The notes under the pieces: model-generated
Databases searched by the model: none
Seen by the model: only the letters and a program-made list of their open reading frames with translations
What the model was told of the DNA's origin: nothing
Shown: positions 63,859 through 64,000 of the stretch, piece after piece
How positions within the stretch are numbered: the first letter of the stretch is position 1
Layout: every line of letters starts with the position of its first letter
Made by a program: the position numbers and the translations under genes
Assembly (NCBI GenBank): GCA_964036045.1
Contig: OZ038388.1
Span: 8,656,223 to 8,720,222 of the forward strand
DNA length: 64,000 nt
Origin: Eutreptiella sp. 'Long Island Sound 2002'
Taxonomy: Eukaryota > Euglenozoa > Euglenophyceae > Eutreptiales > Eutreptiaceae
Direction of reading: 5' to 3'

Positions 63859-64000
63859 CTGTGGTCACGAGGGCACGGGCATTGCGTTCAACCGTACCCC
63901 CTTGCTCAATGAAAACGTTGGGCTCAGTGAAGGAGGGCAGGTGTACCAGATGGGGTGATCCAGTGGACCGTGGCCAAAAATGTTGCAGCCACGCAGGGCT
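63859..64000. other. intron upstream of receptor exon a
   Basis: Sequence before the CACAG acceptor of exon a. No exon seen before the window edge. Confidence 0.6.

Overview
The window is nuclear DNA of a eukaryotic, photosynthetic protist, most likely an alga. Genes are split by long GT-AG introns (0.5-4.6 kb), exons are GC-rich, and the rest is dense in homopolymer G/C runs, micro- and minisatellites and dispersed repeats. A decayed copy of the plastid gene psbT lies in one intron, so the lineage has or had a plastid. Its wording looks closer to green-type PsbT than to red-type PsbT, which suggests a green alga (for example a prasinophyte) or a host with a green secondary plastid. This is inference and no species is claimed.

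All four recognisable genes lie on the minus strand, head to tail. From right to left they are: (1) a giant single-pass cell-surface protein gene (63858 to 30724, 5' end beyond the right edge), with 16 exons and 2673 codons of protein reconstructed here; it has about ten CSPG/cadherin-like modules, an IPT/TIG domain, a beta-solenoid-like region, a Thr/Pro stalk, one transmembrane helix and a long Pro/Ser-rich cytoplasmic tail; (2) a complete 7-exon gene for NSF, the vesicle-fusing AAA+ ATPase (25051 to 15090, 742 residues); (3) a signal-peptide exon of a protein-disulfide-isomerase/thioredoxin-like protein (12177 to 12064), whose other exons I could not find; (4) the N-terminal part of a coiled-coil protein (966 to the left edge, 3' end outside).

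Exon joins in genes 1 and 2 were checked by phase: every junction keeps the frame, and the NSF product matches the family along its whole length. Across 21 introns the donor consensus is GT-N-Y-G (GTGTG, GTATG, GTGCG) and never GTRAG. Exons of the surface-protein ectodomain are mostly phase 0-0, so modules can be duplicated without frame damage. One 448-bp stretch of exons 2 and 6 is in fact almost identical.

Between and within genes lie at least six dispersed repeat families shared by introns and intergenic DNA, a foldback-type element made of two inverted arrays of 25-bp repeats, an interstitial telomere-like TTAGGG tract, 31-bp and 99-bp tandem repeats, tRNA-like (SINE-like) sequences, and a 200-base assembly gap. 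The genes share no obvious pathway beyond the secretory route: NSF drives vesicle fusion, the PDI-like exon encodes an ER-targeted protein, and the giant receptor is a secretory client.
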